Shown here one piece after another: positions 21,156 through 29,784 of a stretch of DNA of 64,000 nucleotides. The DNA is from Mycobacterium seoulense (GTDB lineage: Bacteria > Actinomycetota > Actinomycetes > Mycobacteriales > Mycobacteriaceae): positions 2,046,001-2,110,000 of the forward strand of contig NZ_AP022582.1 in the NCBI RefSeq assembly GCF_010731595.1, given 5' to 3'. The notes beneath the pieces were generated by a model. That model saw nothing but the letters and a program-made list of their open reading frames with translations, did no database searches and had not been told where the DNA came from. The position numbers and the translations under genes were made by a program. Each line of letters starts with the position of its first letter. The stretch's first letter is position 1.

Positions 21156-22325
21156 ATGACAGATACCGAAGGGTTCGTCGACCAAACGGTGACGGGTCTG
21201 GCGGACCCCCAGCCGATGTACAAGGCGTTGCGCGAGTCCAGCCCGGTGTTCCGGTCGCCGCAGGCGGTGGTGCTCAGCCGCCTGGCCGACATCGAGATGG
21301 CGCTCAAACACACCGAGTTGTTCTCGTCGAACATGGACGCGGTCGACCTGGGCAACGTGCGGCCGCTGATCCCCCTGCAGATCGACCCGCCCGAGCACGC
21401 CAAGTACCGCCGCATCCTCGATCCGCTGTTCACTCCGCGGGAGATGGCCCGGCGCGAACCGCGCGTCACCGAGCTGGTGAACGAGATGATCGACGGCTTC
21501 GCCGACCGGGGCGAGTGCGACTTCCACACCGAATTCGCGGTGCCCCTTCCGTGCACCGTCTTCCTGCAGCTGCTCGGGCTGCCGCTGGAAGACCTCGACA
21601 AGTTTCTGGCATGGAAGGACGGCGTGATCCGCCCGGAAGGTGACTCCGGCTTCGACCGGCGCCACGAGAGCTCGGCCGCGGTGGCCCAACAGATCTACGA
21701 CTATTTCGACCGCGCCATCGACGACCACATCGCCAGCCCCCGCGACGACGTGCTGTCGGCGATGATCGCCGCCGACATCGCCGGGCGGCCGCTGTCGCGC
21801 GAGGAACTCCTCGACATCTGCTTCCTGTTCCTGATCGCCGGCCTGGACACGGTGACCGACTCCCTCGACTGTTTCTTCGTCTACCTGGCGCGCCACCCCG
21901 ACCACCGCCATCAGCTGGTCGAGCAGCCCGACGTGCTGCCGAGCGCCATCGAGGAGTTGTTGCGCTGGGAGACACCGGTTCCCGGCGTCGCTCGGGTCGC
22001 CATGCAGGACGTCGAGGTGGGCGGCTGTCCCATCAGCAAGGGCGAACGCGTCAGCCCCCTGCTGGGCGCGGCCAACACCGACCCGGCGGAATTCGCCGAT
22101 CCGGAGTTGGTGGACTTCACCCGTAACCCGAATCGGCACCGCGCGTTCGGGGGCGGGCCGCACCGGTGCCTCGGCTCCCACCTCGCCCGCATGGAGCTGC
22201 GGGTGGCGTTGCGCGAATTCCACCGGCGCATACCGGATTACGAGATCAAGCCCGGCACCCAGCTGGCCTACACCGCGGCCCTGCGGTCGGTGGAGTCGCT
22301 GCCGCTGGTCTTTCCGGTGCCTTAG
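21156..22325 (+). CDS. cytochrome P450
   Basis: 389 residues, a soluble bacterial class I P450. Features: N-terminal VFRSPQAVVLSRLADIEMALKH, the I-helix oxygen-activation motif LIAGLDTVTDS (A-G-x-D-T), the K-helix ExxR in EELLRWETPVPGVARVA, and the heme loop FGGGPHRCLGSHLARME with Cys338 as thiolate ligand. ATG 21156 fits the family N-terminus; the frame opens earlier without homology. A one-cluster ferredoxin of the kind that feeds P450s is encoded 1.9 kb downstream on the same strand, with two other genes between. Substrate and CYP family not assigned. Confidence 0.93.
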   Translation: MTDTEGFVDQTVTGLADPQPMYKALRESSPVFRSPQAVVLSRLADIEMALKHTELFSSNMDAVDLGNVRPLIPLQIDPPEHAKYRRILDPLFTPREMARREPRVTELVNEMIDGFADRGECDFHTEFAVPLPCTVFLQLLGLPLEDLDKFLAWKDGVIRPEGDSGFDRRHESSAAVAQQIYDYFDRAIDDHIASPRDDVLSAMIAADIAGRPLSREELLDICFLFLIAGLDTVTDSLDCFFVYLARHPDHRHQLVEQPDVLPSAIEELLRWETPVPGVARVAMQDVEVGGCPISKGERVSPLLGAANTDPAEFADPELVDFTRNPNRHRAFGGGPHRCLGSHLARMELRVALREFHRRIPDYEIKPGTQLAYTAALRSVESLPLVFPVP

Positions 22326-22356
22326 CCGGGCGGCGTTGTGGCAGTCACGACGCGGC

Positions 22357-23262
22357 TCAGACCTTCACGGCGCGAGAGGCTCGGTGCTCCTCACCGGGCC
22401 TCGTGGGCATCCCGTTGCCGTCGACCCCGCGCTCGGGGGCGGAGAAGTGTCGTAGCGGAACTTCGTCGCTCTCGCGCATTGAGCCCGAAATGAGGTAGGT
22501 GGGTCGCGGTGACGGCGCCGGAAGGAAGTCGCGGCGGTAGGCGTCAAGTCGGTCGACAATCAACAGATAGTCGAAGATGTGTCGACAGAGAAAGGACAGG
22601 TCGGACTTGTTGAGCTGGTCGGCCTTGAATAGTGGGTAGACGAACTCGAAGGCCCTGAAATAACCCTGGCTTTCGATGTCGTTCACCAGACAAATGACTT
22701 CCGACGCGACGAACGCTGACAGGTCGAGAATCTCTCGATTCACCCGGCGGGCACGGTCCATGTGATAGTTGATCGCATCCAACATTGGCGCGTGAGCAGT
22801 CGGGCTGGCCGACGCGATCAGCATGTTGGTAGGCGTTTGGGGTCCAATCCTGCTACACGTCTCTTGAACGTTCGCCAACGTATTCTCTCGATGGCTATCG
22901 AAGCCGGCCGCCCGGTTCAATGTGGCCATGAGGCTGATCGCCTCGCCGACGACGCGAGCAATCAGCGGCTCCAGGTTCCGGTAGATGTTCCGGCGATCCC
23001 GCCGCAACGGCAGCCGGACCACCAGCAGGTAAAAGATGAACGCTTCAACGTAGCCGTTGGCGAGGTGGAAAAGGACGCTGCCGAGTCGCTCACCACCTCG
23101 GAAGACTTCGGGCACGTTGGCGAGCAAAACATGTTGAGCAATGCAGTAGGACATGGCAACGCACGCCAGCGCCCAGAGCGATCGATTGAGCCTGCGTTCG
23201 AACGGGCTGAGATAGCTGAGCTGAGTTGCTCGCTGCCAACGGCGTTTGAGTCCATCACTCAT
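22357..23262 (-). CDS. hypothetical membrane protein, low-GC accessory gene
   Basis: 301 residues with two predicted transmembrane helices near the N-terminus (LWALACVAMSYCIAQHVLLA and LANGYVEAFIFYLLVVRL) and a soluble helical remainder with no motif I recognise. Base composition is visibly lower in GC than the neighbours and codon choice (AAT, GAT, TTG, AAG) is less biased, pointing to recent transfer. It converges on the P450 gene, with 31 bp between stops. It interrupts what may have been a P450-ferredoxin pair. No function is proposed. Confidence 0.7.
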   Translation of the reverse strand: MSDGLKRRWQRATQLSYLSPFERRLNRSLWALACVAMSYCIAQHVLLANVPEVFRGGERLGSVLFHLANGYVEAFIFYLLVVRLPLRRDRRNIYRNLEPLIARVVGEAISLMATLNRAAGFDSHRENTLANVQETCSRIGPQTPTNMLIASASPTAHAPMLDAINYHMDRARRVNREILDLSAFVASEVICLVNDIESQGYFRAFEFVYPLFKADQLNKSDLSFLCRHIFDYLLIVDRLDAYRRDFLPAPSPRPTYLISGSMRESDEVPLRHFSAPERGVDGNGMPTRPGEEHRASRAVKV

Positions 23263-23505
23263 GTGGTGATTATTGCCCAGACACGCCCCGACGGGCTGAA
23301 CTTTAGCCGCCTTGCTCTAGACGGCGACTTGGTGACGACTCAGTGAGTGGTGGCGCCTGTCGAATCCGCAGGCCTTGTCCCAGGCTCCGCGGGTTTGCCG
23401 ATGGATCTTGTGTCGTCCTGGGCGTGTCTACGGATTGTCCGCAACGCTCCACTAATTCAGTGGAACACCCGGACCTGGCTCAAGCGGGCCTGGCACACTG
23501 TGCCC

Positions 23506-24000
23506 ATGGCACAGATAACCCTGAGTGGAAAACCGGTCAACACTGTCGGCGAGCTGCCTGCCATCGGATCCAAAGCCCCGGCCTTCAATTTGATCGGCTC
23601 CGACCTGTGGGTGGTCGATGCCGAGCAGTTCCGCGGCAAGCCCCTCGTGCTGAACATTTTTCCGTCCGTCGATATCGCGATTTGCGCGACGACCGTGCGG
23701 ACCTTCAACCAACGCGCCGCCGCGACCGGTGTGTCCGTGGTGTGCGTGTCAAAAGACCTGCCGTTCGCGTTTCAACGGTTCTGCAGCGCCGAAGGCATCG
23801 ACAACGTCACGACAGCTTCGGCGTTCCGTGACAGCTTCGGCGAAGACTACGGCGTCACAATTACCGACGGTCCGATGGCGGGGCTCCTTGCCCGGGCCGT
23901 CGTGGTGATTGGCCCCGACGGCACGGTCACTTACACGGAGCTGGTGCCAGAAATCGAGCAGGAGCCGAATTACGACTCCGCGCTGGCCGTGCTGGGCTGA
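23506..24000 (+). CDS. tpx: thiol peroxidase Tpx
   Basis: An atypical 2-Cys peroxiredoxin that reduces hydrogen and alkyl peroxides using thioredoxin. 164 residues, nearly identical in layout to M. tuberculosis TpX (165). The peroxidatic cysteine lies in SVDIAICATTV (Cys60), the resolving cysteine in FQRFCSAEG (Cys93), and the third at VVCVSKDLPF (Cys80). The end ELVPEIEQEPNYDSALAVL is typical. ATG 23506 is preferred over the long upstream extension. It lies in a non-syntenic position, so it may be an additional copy. The 243-bp gap before it shows no further gene. Confidence 0.92.
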   Translation: MAQITLSGKPVNTVGELPAIGSKAPAFNLIGSDLWVVDAEQFRGKPLVLNIFPSVDIAICATTVRTFNQRAAATGVSVVCVSKDLPFAFQRFCSAEGIDNVTTASAFRDSFGEDYGVTITDGPMAGLLARAVVVIGPDGTVTYTELVPEIEQEPNYDSALAVLG

Positions 24001-24178
24001 GCGGCCTGCACGGCAACGCCGCCCGGCGCGCGCCGGCGCAGACGGCCACCAGTAGACACCGGCCATCTCCAGGACAAGCTCGTGCGCCAGGCGCAAACCA
24101 GGTTTACGATTCGTCTGCCATGATCCGCCCGCGATGCGCGGGGATACCTCCCGTCTGCTGGGGAGAGGAGCGCCGCTG

Positions 24179-24373
24179 ATGAGTCGCATCGTCGTCGACG
24201 CCGACCGCTGCACCGGGCACGGCCGCTGCTACACCCTGGCGCCCGACGTCTTCGACGCCGACGAGGTCGGCCACTCCGTCGTGCTGGTCGCCGAGGTGTC
24301 CGGCGAGCTCGAGGCGCAGGCCGTCACCGCGGAGCAAAACTGCCCCGAGGGCGCCATCTCCCTATCCCGTTGA
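24179..24373 (+). CDS. small ferredoxin, probably [3Fe-4S], P450-type
   Basis: 64 residues. Cysteine pattern is CTGHGRC near the start (Cys11 and Cys17) and NCPEGAI near the end, lacking one of the four cysteines of a [4Fe-4S] site because histidine replaces it. This is the usual mycobacterial P450 partner ferredoxin. GGGGAGAGGAG precedes the ATG. It is followed after 12 bp by a molybdopterin oxidoreductase gene and probably cotranscribed, so it could supply either that enzyme or the P450 at 21.2 kb. Confidence 0.88.
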   Translation: MSRIVVDADRCTGHGRCYTLAPDVFDADEVGHSVVLVAEVSGELEAQAVTAEQNCPEGAISLSR

Positions 24374-24385
24374 AACAGAACGCAA

Positions 24386-25933
24386 GTGGCTGACACGGCG
24401 TCGAACGAGCGGATGATCGCCGGGGTCGCCGCCGCGGCCGTCGCGCTCGGGGTGGCTCAGCTGGTGGGCATCCCGTTCGGCGCGCGGGCCGACGCGCGTG
24501 CCGCGATCGGCGCAGCGGTCGTCGACCTCGCGCCGGGCCCCGTCAAAGAGTGGGCGATTCAGACCCTGGGTGCTCTGGACAAACTCTTCATCGCCGTCGC
24601 GGTGCTCGTGGTGATCGCCGCGATCGCCGCAATCGCCGGGACCCTGGAGACCCGGCGCCGCCCGCTCGGCAGCGCCGCGATCGCCGCCGCGGGCGCGCTC
24701 GGATGCGCCGCGGTGCTGTCGCGGCAGGGCGCGACAGGGCTCGACGTCATCCCCACCGTCGCGGGTGCGGCCTGCGGTGTGGCGACGCTACGGTTGCTCA
24801 CCCGTCGGTTCCGGCCCGCCGCGCAAGACCCCGGAGAGGGCGCCGGTCACGACGAAACCGATGTCGGCAGGCGCAGGTTGGTCGTGCTCGGACTGCTCGG
24901 ATTGGGGGTGGTGAGTGGCGTGGCGGGTGCGGTCATCACGCGGTTGGTGCATTCGGTGGCCGCCGACCGCAACAGTTTCACGCTTCCCCGGCCGCGCATA
25001 TCGGCGCCACCCATACCAGCCGATGTGCAACCGAAAGGCGTTGCCCTGCCGAGCTTTGTCACCCCCAGCGCCGACTTCTACCGGGTGGACACCGCGCTCA
25101 GCGTTCCGCAACTCAGCCACGGCGACTGGCGGTTGCGCATCCACGGCATGGTGAACCGCGAAGCCACGTACAGCTTCGCCGATCTCGCCGGCTTTGACGT
25201 CGTCGAAAAGGTCACGACGCTCACCTGCGTGTCCAATCCCGTTGGTGGCGACCTCATTTCAACCGGAATCTGGACGGGCTACCGGGTTGCCGATCTGCTT
25301 GCGGCGGCCGGCGTGCACCCGGACGCCGACATGGTGCTCTCGACATCGATCGACGGCTTCACCGCCGGCACGCCGGTGGATGCACTCACCGATGGCCGTG
25401 ACGCGCTCCTGGCGGTCGCCCTCAACGGTCAGCCCCTGCCGATCGAGCACGGTTATCCGGCCCGGCTGGTCGTGCCCGGGCTCTACGGGTACGTGTCGGC
25501 CACCAAATGGGTCGTCGAGATGGAGCTGACCCGCTTCGACAAAGCAGAGGCGTACTGGACGCGGCAGGGCTGGGCGGCGCGTGCACCCATCAAGACCGAA
25601 TCGCGGATCGACGTGCCGAGAGATGGGCAGCGGGTGCCGATAGGGCCCGTGGTGTTCGGCGGTGTCGCGTGGGCGCAGAATCGCGGCGTGCGGGCCGTGG
25701 AAGTCCGGATCGACGGCGGCGAGTGGCAGCCCGCCGAACAGGGCGCAAGCTATTCCAACGAGACGTGGCGACTGTGGAGCTTTCCCTGGCAGGCGAAAAG
25801 CCCCGGGAAACACTCGATCACCGTGCGCGCCACCGACAACACCGGCGCCACCCAGACGGCGGACCGGGTCGCCACCGTCCCCGACGGCGCCACCGGCTGG
25901 CACACGGTGGACTTCACCGTGGCCGGGACTTGA
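24386..25933 (+). CDS. membrane-anchored sulfite-oxidase-family molybdopterin oxidoreductase
   Basis: 515 residues from GTG 24386. The first ~200 residues contain about four to five hydrophobic helices (AGVAAAAVALGVAQLVGIP, LFIAVAVLVVIAAIAAIAG, AIAAAGALGCAAVL, LVVLGLLGLGVVSGVAGAV). The rest is a sulfite-oxidase-type domain: YRVDTALSVPQLS, WRLRIHGMV, the molybdenum-ligating cysteine in VTTLTCVSNPVGGD, PLPIEHGYPARLVVPGLYGY, and a C-terminal dimerisation domain with GGVAWAQNRGVRAVEVRIDGG. This architecture (YedY/SorA-like with membrane anchor) is common in actinobacteria; the substrate is unknown. It follows the ferredoxin gene by 12 bp. Confidence 0.88.
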   Translation: MADTASNERMIAGVAAAAVALGVAQLVGIPFGARADARAAIGAAVVDLAPGPVKEWAIQTLGALDKLFIAVAVLVVIAAIAAIAGTLETRRRPLGSAAIAAAGALGCAAVLSRQGATGLDVIPTVAGAACGVATLRLLTRRFRPAAQDPGEGAGHDETDVGRRRLVVLGLLGLGVVSGVAGAVITRLVHSVAADRNSFTLPRPRISAPPIPADVQPKGVALPSFVTPSADFYRVDTALSVPQLSHGDWRLRIHGMVNREATYSFADLAGFDVVEKVTTLTCVSNPVGGDLISTGIWTGYRVADLLAAAGVHPDADMVLSTSIDGFTAGTPVDALTDGRDALLAVALNGQPLPIEHGYPARLVVPGLYGYVSATKWVVEMELTRFDKAEAYWTRQGWAARAPIKTESRIDVPRDGQRVPIGPVVFGGVAWAQNRGVRAVEVRIDGGEWQPAEQGASYSNETWRLWSFPWQAKSPGKHSITVRATDNTGATQTADRVATVPDGATGWHTVDFTVAGT

Positions 25934-25937
25934 CGCG

Positions 25938-26138
25938 CTATTTCGACGCGAGTTTCCGCCAGCTGGCTGCCGCGATCACGAGGCCGATCACCACCGTGAT
26001 GGGACCAATGACGGACCAGGTCGTGGTGTTGCTCATCGGGCTCCCGCCAAGCACCCCGAATCCCTGAAGCGCCCAAATCAAACCGAACAACGCCAGGATC
26101 AAACCGAAGGCGAACGTGGCGACGAATGTCCTTCTCAT
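25938..26138 (-). CDS. small two-helix membrane protein
   Basis: 66 residues with two transmembrane helices (FVATFAFGLILALFGLIWALQ and SVIGPITVVIGLVIAAASW) separated by a short polar loop, ending in a lysine-rich tail. It converges on the molybdopterin oxidoreductase gene, with only 4 bp between the stops. TAGCAT lies 6 bases before the ATG, the distance expected for a leaderless transcript. Not recognised as a named family; no function proposed. Confidence 0.65.
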   Translation of the reverse strand: MRRTFVATFAFGLILALFGLIWALQGFGVLGGSPMSNTTTWSVIGPITVVIGLVIAAASWRKLASK

Positions 26139-26182
26139 ACCGGGATGCTACGCGGCCGCGATCGACGGCGACGCGACCACAC

Positions 26183-26764
26183 TCAGCGCCGCGCGAGCGC
26201 ATGCCATGCCAGGTCGACGATCGCCTCGCAATAGTCGTCGTCGACGGGAACGTCGGAGTACACGACACGAATGTTGAGCGGAGCCAGCACGATCTGCACC
26301 GCGGCCAGAGTGTTCACGCCCTCGCGCAGCTCGCCCCGCTCCCGGGCCCGGTCCACGACCGCGCGCATGGCGGTGAAGTGCGCCCGCCAGAACCGCGACC
26401 GGGTGGCTTCGTCGTGCCCGCCGCGCCGGTCCATCACCAGCGCGCGCAACAGTGTGCGACCGACTTCGCTGTTGATTCGATTGGTCACGTTGCGGGCCAA
26501 GGCCTGTAGGTCGCTGCGCAACGAGCCGGTGTCGGTCCCCGAACTCAGCTTCTCGACATCGGAAAGCACCGCATCGACGATGAGCTGCCGACGGTCTCCC
26601 CAATACCGGTAGACCATCGCCGCATCGAGGCGATGACGCTCGGCCAGGGCTTCGATGCTGAACCGCTCGACCCCCCACCGGCTCAACTCGTCGAGGACCG
26701 CCGGCATCACCCGCGCCCGGACATCCGCGGGCACCGATTCACGGACCGGCTCAGACGGCTGCAT
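26183..26764 (-). CDS. TetR family transcriptional regulator
   Basis: 193 residues. The N-terminal helix-turn-helix is seen in WGVERFSIEALAERHRLDAAMVYRYWGDRRQLIVDAVL (typical TetR spacing with the YRYWGDRRQL recognition helix), followed by a helical ligand-binding domain with conserved arginines around TLLRALVMDRR. AAGGAG precedes ATG 26764 by six bases. It lies 22 bp after the RNase H/phosphatase gene on the same strand. Its targets are not evident; the neighbouring small membrane protein is one candidate. Confidence 0.9.
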   Translation of the reverse strand: MQPSEPVRESVPADVRARVMPAVLDELSRWGVERFSIEALAERHRLDAAMVYRYWGDRRQLIVDAVLSDVEKLSSGTDTGSLRSDLQALARNVTNRINSEVGRTLLRALVMDRRGGHDEATRSRFWRAHFTAMRAVVDRARERGELREGVNTLAAVQIVLAPLNIRVVYSDVPVDDDYCEAIVDLAWHALARR

Positions 26765-26786
26765 CGACGTCTCCTTAAACCTCCGG

Positions 26787-27896
26787 TCAAAGGTAGCCGG
26801 TCTGGTTCACCAGGCGCACGGAGGACGCCCCGTCGGGATAGAACTCGGCGATGCTCAGCGATGCCAGGTCCAGGTGCAGCCGGTACAAGATGCCGGGCCC
26901 GGCCTCCAGCGCCAGCCGCAGCAGCATCTTGATCGGCGTCACGTGCGACACCACCAGCACCGTCGTGCCCTGGTGCGCGTCGATGATTCGTTCGCGCGCG
27001 CCGACGACCCGGTCGAGCACGTCGTCGAAGCTTTCGCCGCCCGGCGGCGTGGTGCCGGTGTCGCGCAGCCAGCGGCCGTGCAGCTCCGGGTCGCGCTCGG
27101 CGGCCTCGCCGAAGGTCAGCCCCTCCCAGGCGCCGAAATCGGTCTCGATCAAATCGTCGTCCACGGTCACGTCCAGACCGAGCGCTTTGGCGGCCCTGGC
27201 CGCGGTGTCGTAGGCCCGCTGCAGCGGGGAGGCGAACACCGCCGAGATTCCGCCGCGCTGCGCCAGGTAACGCGCCGCGGCGTCGGCCTGCCGGCGACCC
27301 ACCTCGGTGAGGGCCGGGTTGCCGCGGCCCGAATAGCGGCGCTGCGCCGAGAGCTCGGTCTGGCCGTGTCGCAGCAACAGCAGCCTGGTCGGGGTGCCGC
27401 GCGCACCGGTCCAGCCGGGCGCCTGCGGGGATTGCGGCGCAGCGGGCTCGGCGGCCCGCTGCCGGGGTTCGGGTTCCCCCAACGCGTCGCCGGACGCGGC
27501 GGCGTCCATCGCCTCGTTGGCCAACCGGTCGGCGTAGGAGTTGCGGTCCCGCGGAATCCACGTGTAGTCGATCCGCTCGAACCGCGCCGCCAGCGTTCGG
27601 GCCTGCGCGTGCAGTTCGATCAGGTCGGGATGCTTGACCTTCCATCGCCCCGACATCTGCTCCACCAGCAGCTTGGAGTCCAGGAAGACGGCGGCCTCGG
27701 TGGCGCCGAGTTCCAGGGCGTCGCCCAAACCGGCCAGCAGGCCCCGGTATTCGGCCACGTTGTTGGTGGCCCGGCCGATGGCCTGCTTGGTCTCCGCCAG
27801 CACCGTGGAGCGGTCCTGGGTCCACACCACGGCGCCGTAGCCGGCCGGCCCGGGATTGCCGCGCGACCCACCGTCGGCCTCGATCACCACCTTCAC
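26787..27896 (-). CDS. bifunctional RNase H / acid phosphatase
   Basis: 369 residues. The N-terminal domain is RNase HI: acidic residues in VVIEADGGSRGNPGPAGYG, then AVFLDSKLLVEQMSG and WIPRDRNSYADRLANEA. From about residue 175 comes a histidine-phosphatase domain with the LLRHGQTELS motif and a second catalytic histidine in VVSHVTPIKMLL. The M. tuberculosis orthologue Rv2228c has RNase H activity on RNA/DNA hybrids and alpha-ribazole phosphatase activity (CobC-like), which links it to cobalamin synthesis and to the cobC gene of this run. GTG 27896 overlaps the upstream stop by 4 bp. Confidence 0.95.
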   Translation of the reverse strand: MKVVIEADGGSRGNPGPAGYGAVVWTQDRSTVLAETKQAIGRATNNVAEYRGLLAGLGDALELGATEAAVFLDSKLLVEQMSGRWKVKHPDLIELHAQARTLAARFERIDYTWIPRDRNSYADRLANEAMDAAASGDALGEPEPRQRAAEPAAPQSPQAPGWTGARGTPTRLLLLRHGQTELSAQRRYSGRGNPALTEVGRRQADAAARYLAQRGGISAVFASPLQRAYDTAARAAKALGLDVTVDDDLIETDFGAWEGLTFGEAAERDPELHGRWLRDTGTTPPGGESFDDVLDRVVGARERIIDAHQGTTVLVVSHVTPIKMLLRLALEAGPGILYRLHLDLASLSIAEFYPDGASSVRLVNQTGYL

Positions 27897-28630
27897 TGGT
27901 CGAGCCCCTTGACCCGCAGCAGGATCGCGCCACACTCCGGGCACCGCACCACGTCGTCCTCGGCGGCGGCGGAGATGCGGGACATTTCACCGCGGTCGAT
28001 CTCGAGCCGGCACGCGCCGCACCGCCGCCCCAGCAACGGCCCGGCGCCCGGCCCTCCCCCGGCCCGCTGCCGTTCGTACAGCGCGGCCAGCGCGGGGTCC
28101 AGGGCCGCGGTCAGGACGTCACGGCGCGAGGAGTGCGCCAGGCGGGCCTCGCTGATTTCGGTGAGCGCGGCGTCGAGAGCCCGCTGGGCGCCGGCCAATT
28201 CGGCCTCCAGCGCCGCGACGTCGCCCTGCGCGGCATCGAGCTGGCCCTGCAGCTCCTCGCGGCGTTCCATCACATCCAACAGCGAATCCTCCAGGCTGGC
28301 CTGCCGCCGCGTCAGCGTCTCCAGCTCGTGCTGCAGATCCGACAGTTGCTTCGCGTCGGCGGCGCCGGACTGCAGCAACGACCGGTCGCGGTCTTCGCGC
28401 TGCCGGACCGCCTCGACTTCGGACTCCAATCGAGACACCTGAATATCGATGTCCTCCAACGCGATTCGAACGGCGCCCACGCGGTCAGCGGCGGTGTTGA
28501 GTTCGTCCCGCACCCGCTCGAGGTCCTGCTGTTCGGCCAGGTGGCTGGCCCGGTGCGTGATGCGGGACAATTCGGCGTCCAGTTTCGACAGCTCGAGCAG
28601 CGAGCGCTGCTGACCGACTTCGGCCTTCAT
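27893..28630 (-). CDS. C4-type zinc ribbon, coiled-coil protein
   Basis: 245 residues. Residues 1-180 are a long coiled coil rich in Glu, Arg, Leu and Gln heptads; the C-terminus is a zinc ribbon with cysteine pairs in [13 protein letters not shown] and [11 protein letters not shown]. This is the family of Rv2229c and Helicobacter HP0958, proposed nucleic-acid-binding or chaperone proteins. Start ATG 28630 overlaps the Nif3-like stop by 4 bp, and its stop overlaps the RNase H start, so it is cotranslated between the two. Confidence 0.92.
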   Translation of the reverse strand: MKAEVGQQRSLLELSKLDAELSRITHRASHLAEQQDLERVRDELNTAADRVGAVRIALEDIDIQVSRLESEVEAVRQREDRDRSLLQSGAADAKQLSDLQHELETLTRRQASLEDSLLDVMERREELQGQLDAAQGDVAALEAELAGAQRALDAALTEISEARLAHSSRRDVLTAALDPALAALYERQRAGGGPGAGPLLGRRCGACRLEIDRGEMSRISAAAEDDVVRCPECGAILLRVKGLDQ

Positions 28631-29784
28631 CGCCGCTCACCCCCGGTCTCGTCGCCGCACTGGTCCATCCGCCCCATGTTCCACGGGTCGGTGCGGATGG
28701 CGCACACCCGCACCGTCAGCGCCGCACCGAAACGGGACCGCAGCACGTCGGCGGCCTGCCGGCACCAGGGGAATTCGCTCGCCCAGTGCGCGACGTCGAC
28801 GAGCGCCACCCCGGAGGCCCGGCGGTGCTCGTCGGCCGGATGGTGCCGCAGGTCGGCCGTCACGTAGGCCTGCACGCCCGCGCCGGCCGCGGTCGCCAGC
28901 AGCGAGTCGCCGGCGCCGCCGCAGACCGCGACCCGGGACACCGGCATGTCGGGGTCGCCGGCCGCGCGGACACCCCACGCCGTCGCGGGCAGGGCGGCGC
29001 CGACGCGGGACACGAAGTCGCGCAGCGGTTCGGGCCGGGGCAGGGTGCCGATGCGGCCCAACCCGGTGTCACCGGGCGGCGGCAGCAACGCGAAGACGTC
29101 GAAGGCGGGCTCCTCGTAGGGATGGGCGGCGCGCATCGCCGCCAGCACGGCGGGCCGGATGCGCGCGGGCGCGACGACCTCGAACCGGTCTTCGGCGACC
29201 TTCTCGACGGTTCCGACGCTACCCACCGCGGGCGACGCCCCGTCGTGCGGCAGGAACTGCCCGATGCCGCTGACGCTCCAGCTGCACTGTGAATAGTCGC
29301 CGATGTGCCCGGCGCCGGCCTCGAAGACGGCCGCCCGCACCGCGTCGGCGTTCTCGCGCGGCACGTAGATCACCCACTTGTCGAGATCGGGCCCGCCCGT
29401 TCGCGGCTCCAGGACCGCTTCGACGGTCAGGCCGAGGGCCTGGGCCAGCGCGTCGGACACCCCCGGCGCGGCCGAGTCGGCGTTGGTGTGTGCGGTGAAC
29501 AGCGAACGCCCGGTCCGGATCAAGCGGTGCACCAGCGCGCCCTTGGGGGTGCTGGCCGCCACCGTGTCGACCCCGCGCAACAGCAGCGGGTGGTGGGCCA
29601 GCAGCAGGCCGCCCTCGGGAACCTCGTCGACGACCGCCGGCGTCGGGTCGACCGCCACGGTCACCGCCTCGAGCGTGTCGTCGGGGTCGCCGCACACCAG
29701 GCCCACCGAGTCCCACGACTCGGCCAGCCGCGGCGGGTAGGCCTCGTCCAGCACGCCGATGACGTCGGCCAGCCGCACGCTCAC
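28627..29784 (-). CDS. Nif3-like dinuclear metal centre protein
   Basis: 385 residues, like Rv2230c. N-terminal and C-terminal Nif3 halves are seen: [34 protein letters not shown] (metal-binding histidines), then a central insert with [24 protein letters not shown] as in the PII-like domain of long Nif3 proteins, and [35 protein letters not shown] in the second half. The family is widespread, binds two metals and has no settled function (GTP cyclohydrolase-like activity has been claimed for some). GTG 29784 overlaps the cobC stop. Confidence 0.92.
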   Translation of the reverse strand: MSVRLADVIGVLDEAYPPRLAESWDSVGLVCGDPDDTLEAVTVAVDPTPAVVDEVPEGGLLLAHHPLLLRGVDTVAASTPKGALVHRLIRTGRSLFTAHTNADSAAPGVSDALAQALGLTVEAVLEPRTGGPDLDKWVIYVPRENADAVRAAVFEAGAGHIGDYSQCSWSVSGIGQFLPHDGASPAVGSVGTVEKVAEDRFEVVAPARIRPAVLAAMRAAHPYEEPAFDVFALLPPPGDTGLGRIGTLPRPEPLRDFVSRVGAALPATAWGVRAAGDPDMPVSRVAVCGGAGDSLLATAAGAGVQAYVTADLRHHPADEHRRASGVALVDVAHWASEFPWCRQAADVLRSRFGAALTVRVCAIRTDPWNMGRMDQCGDETGGERR

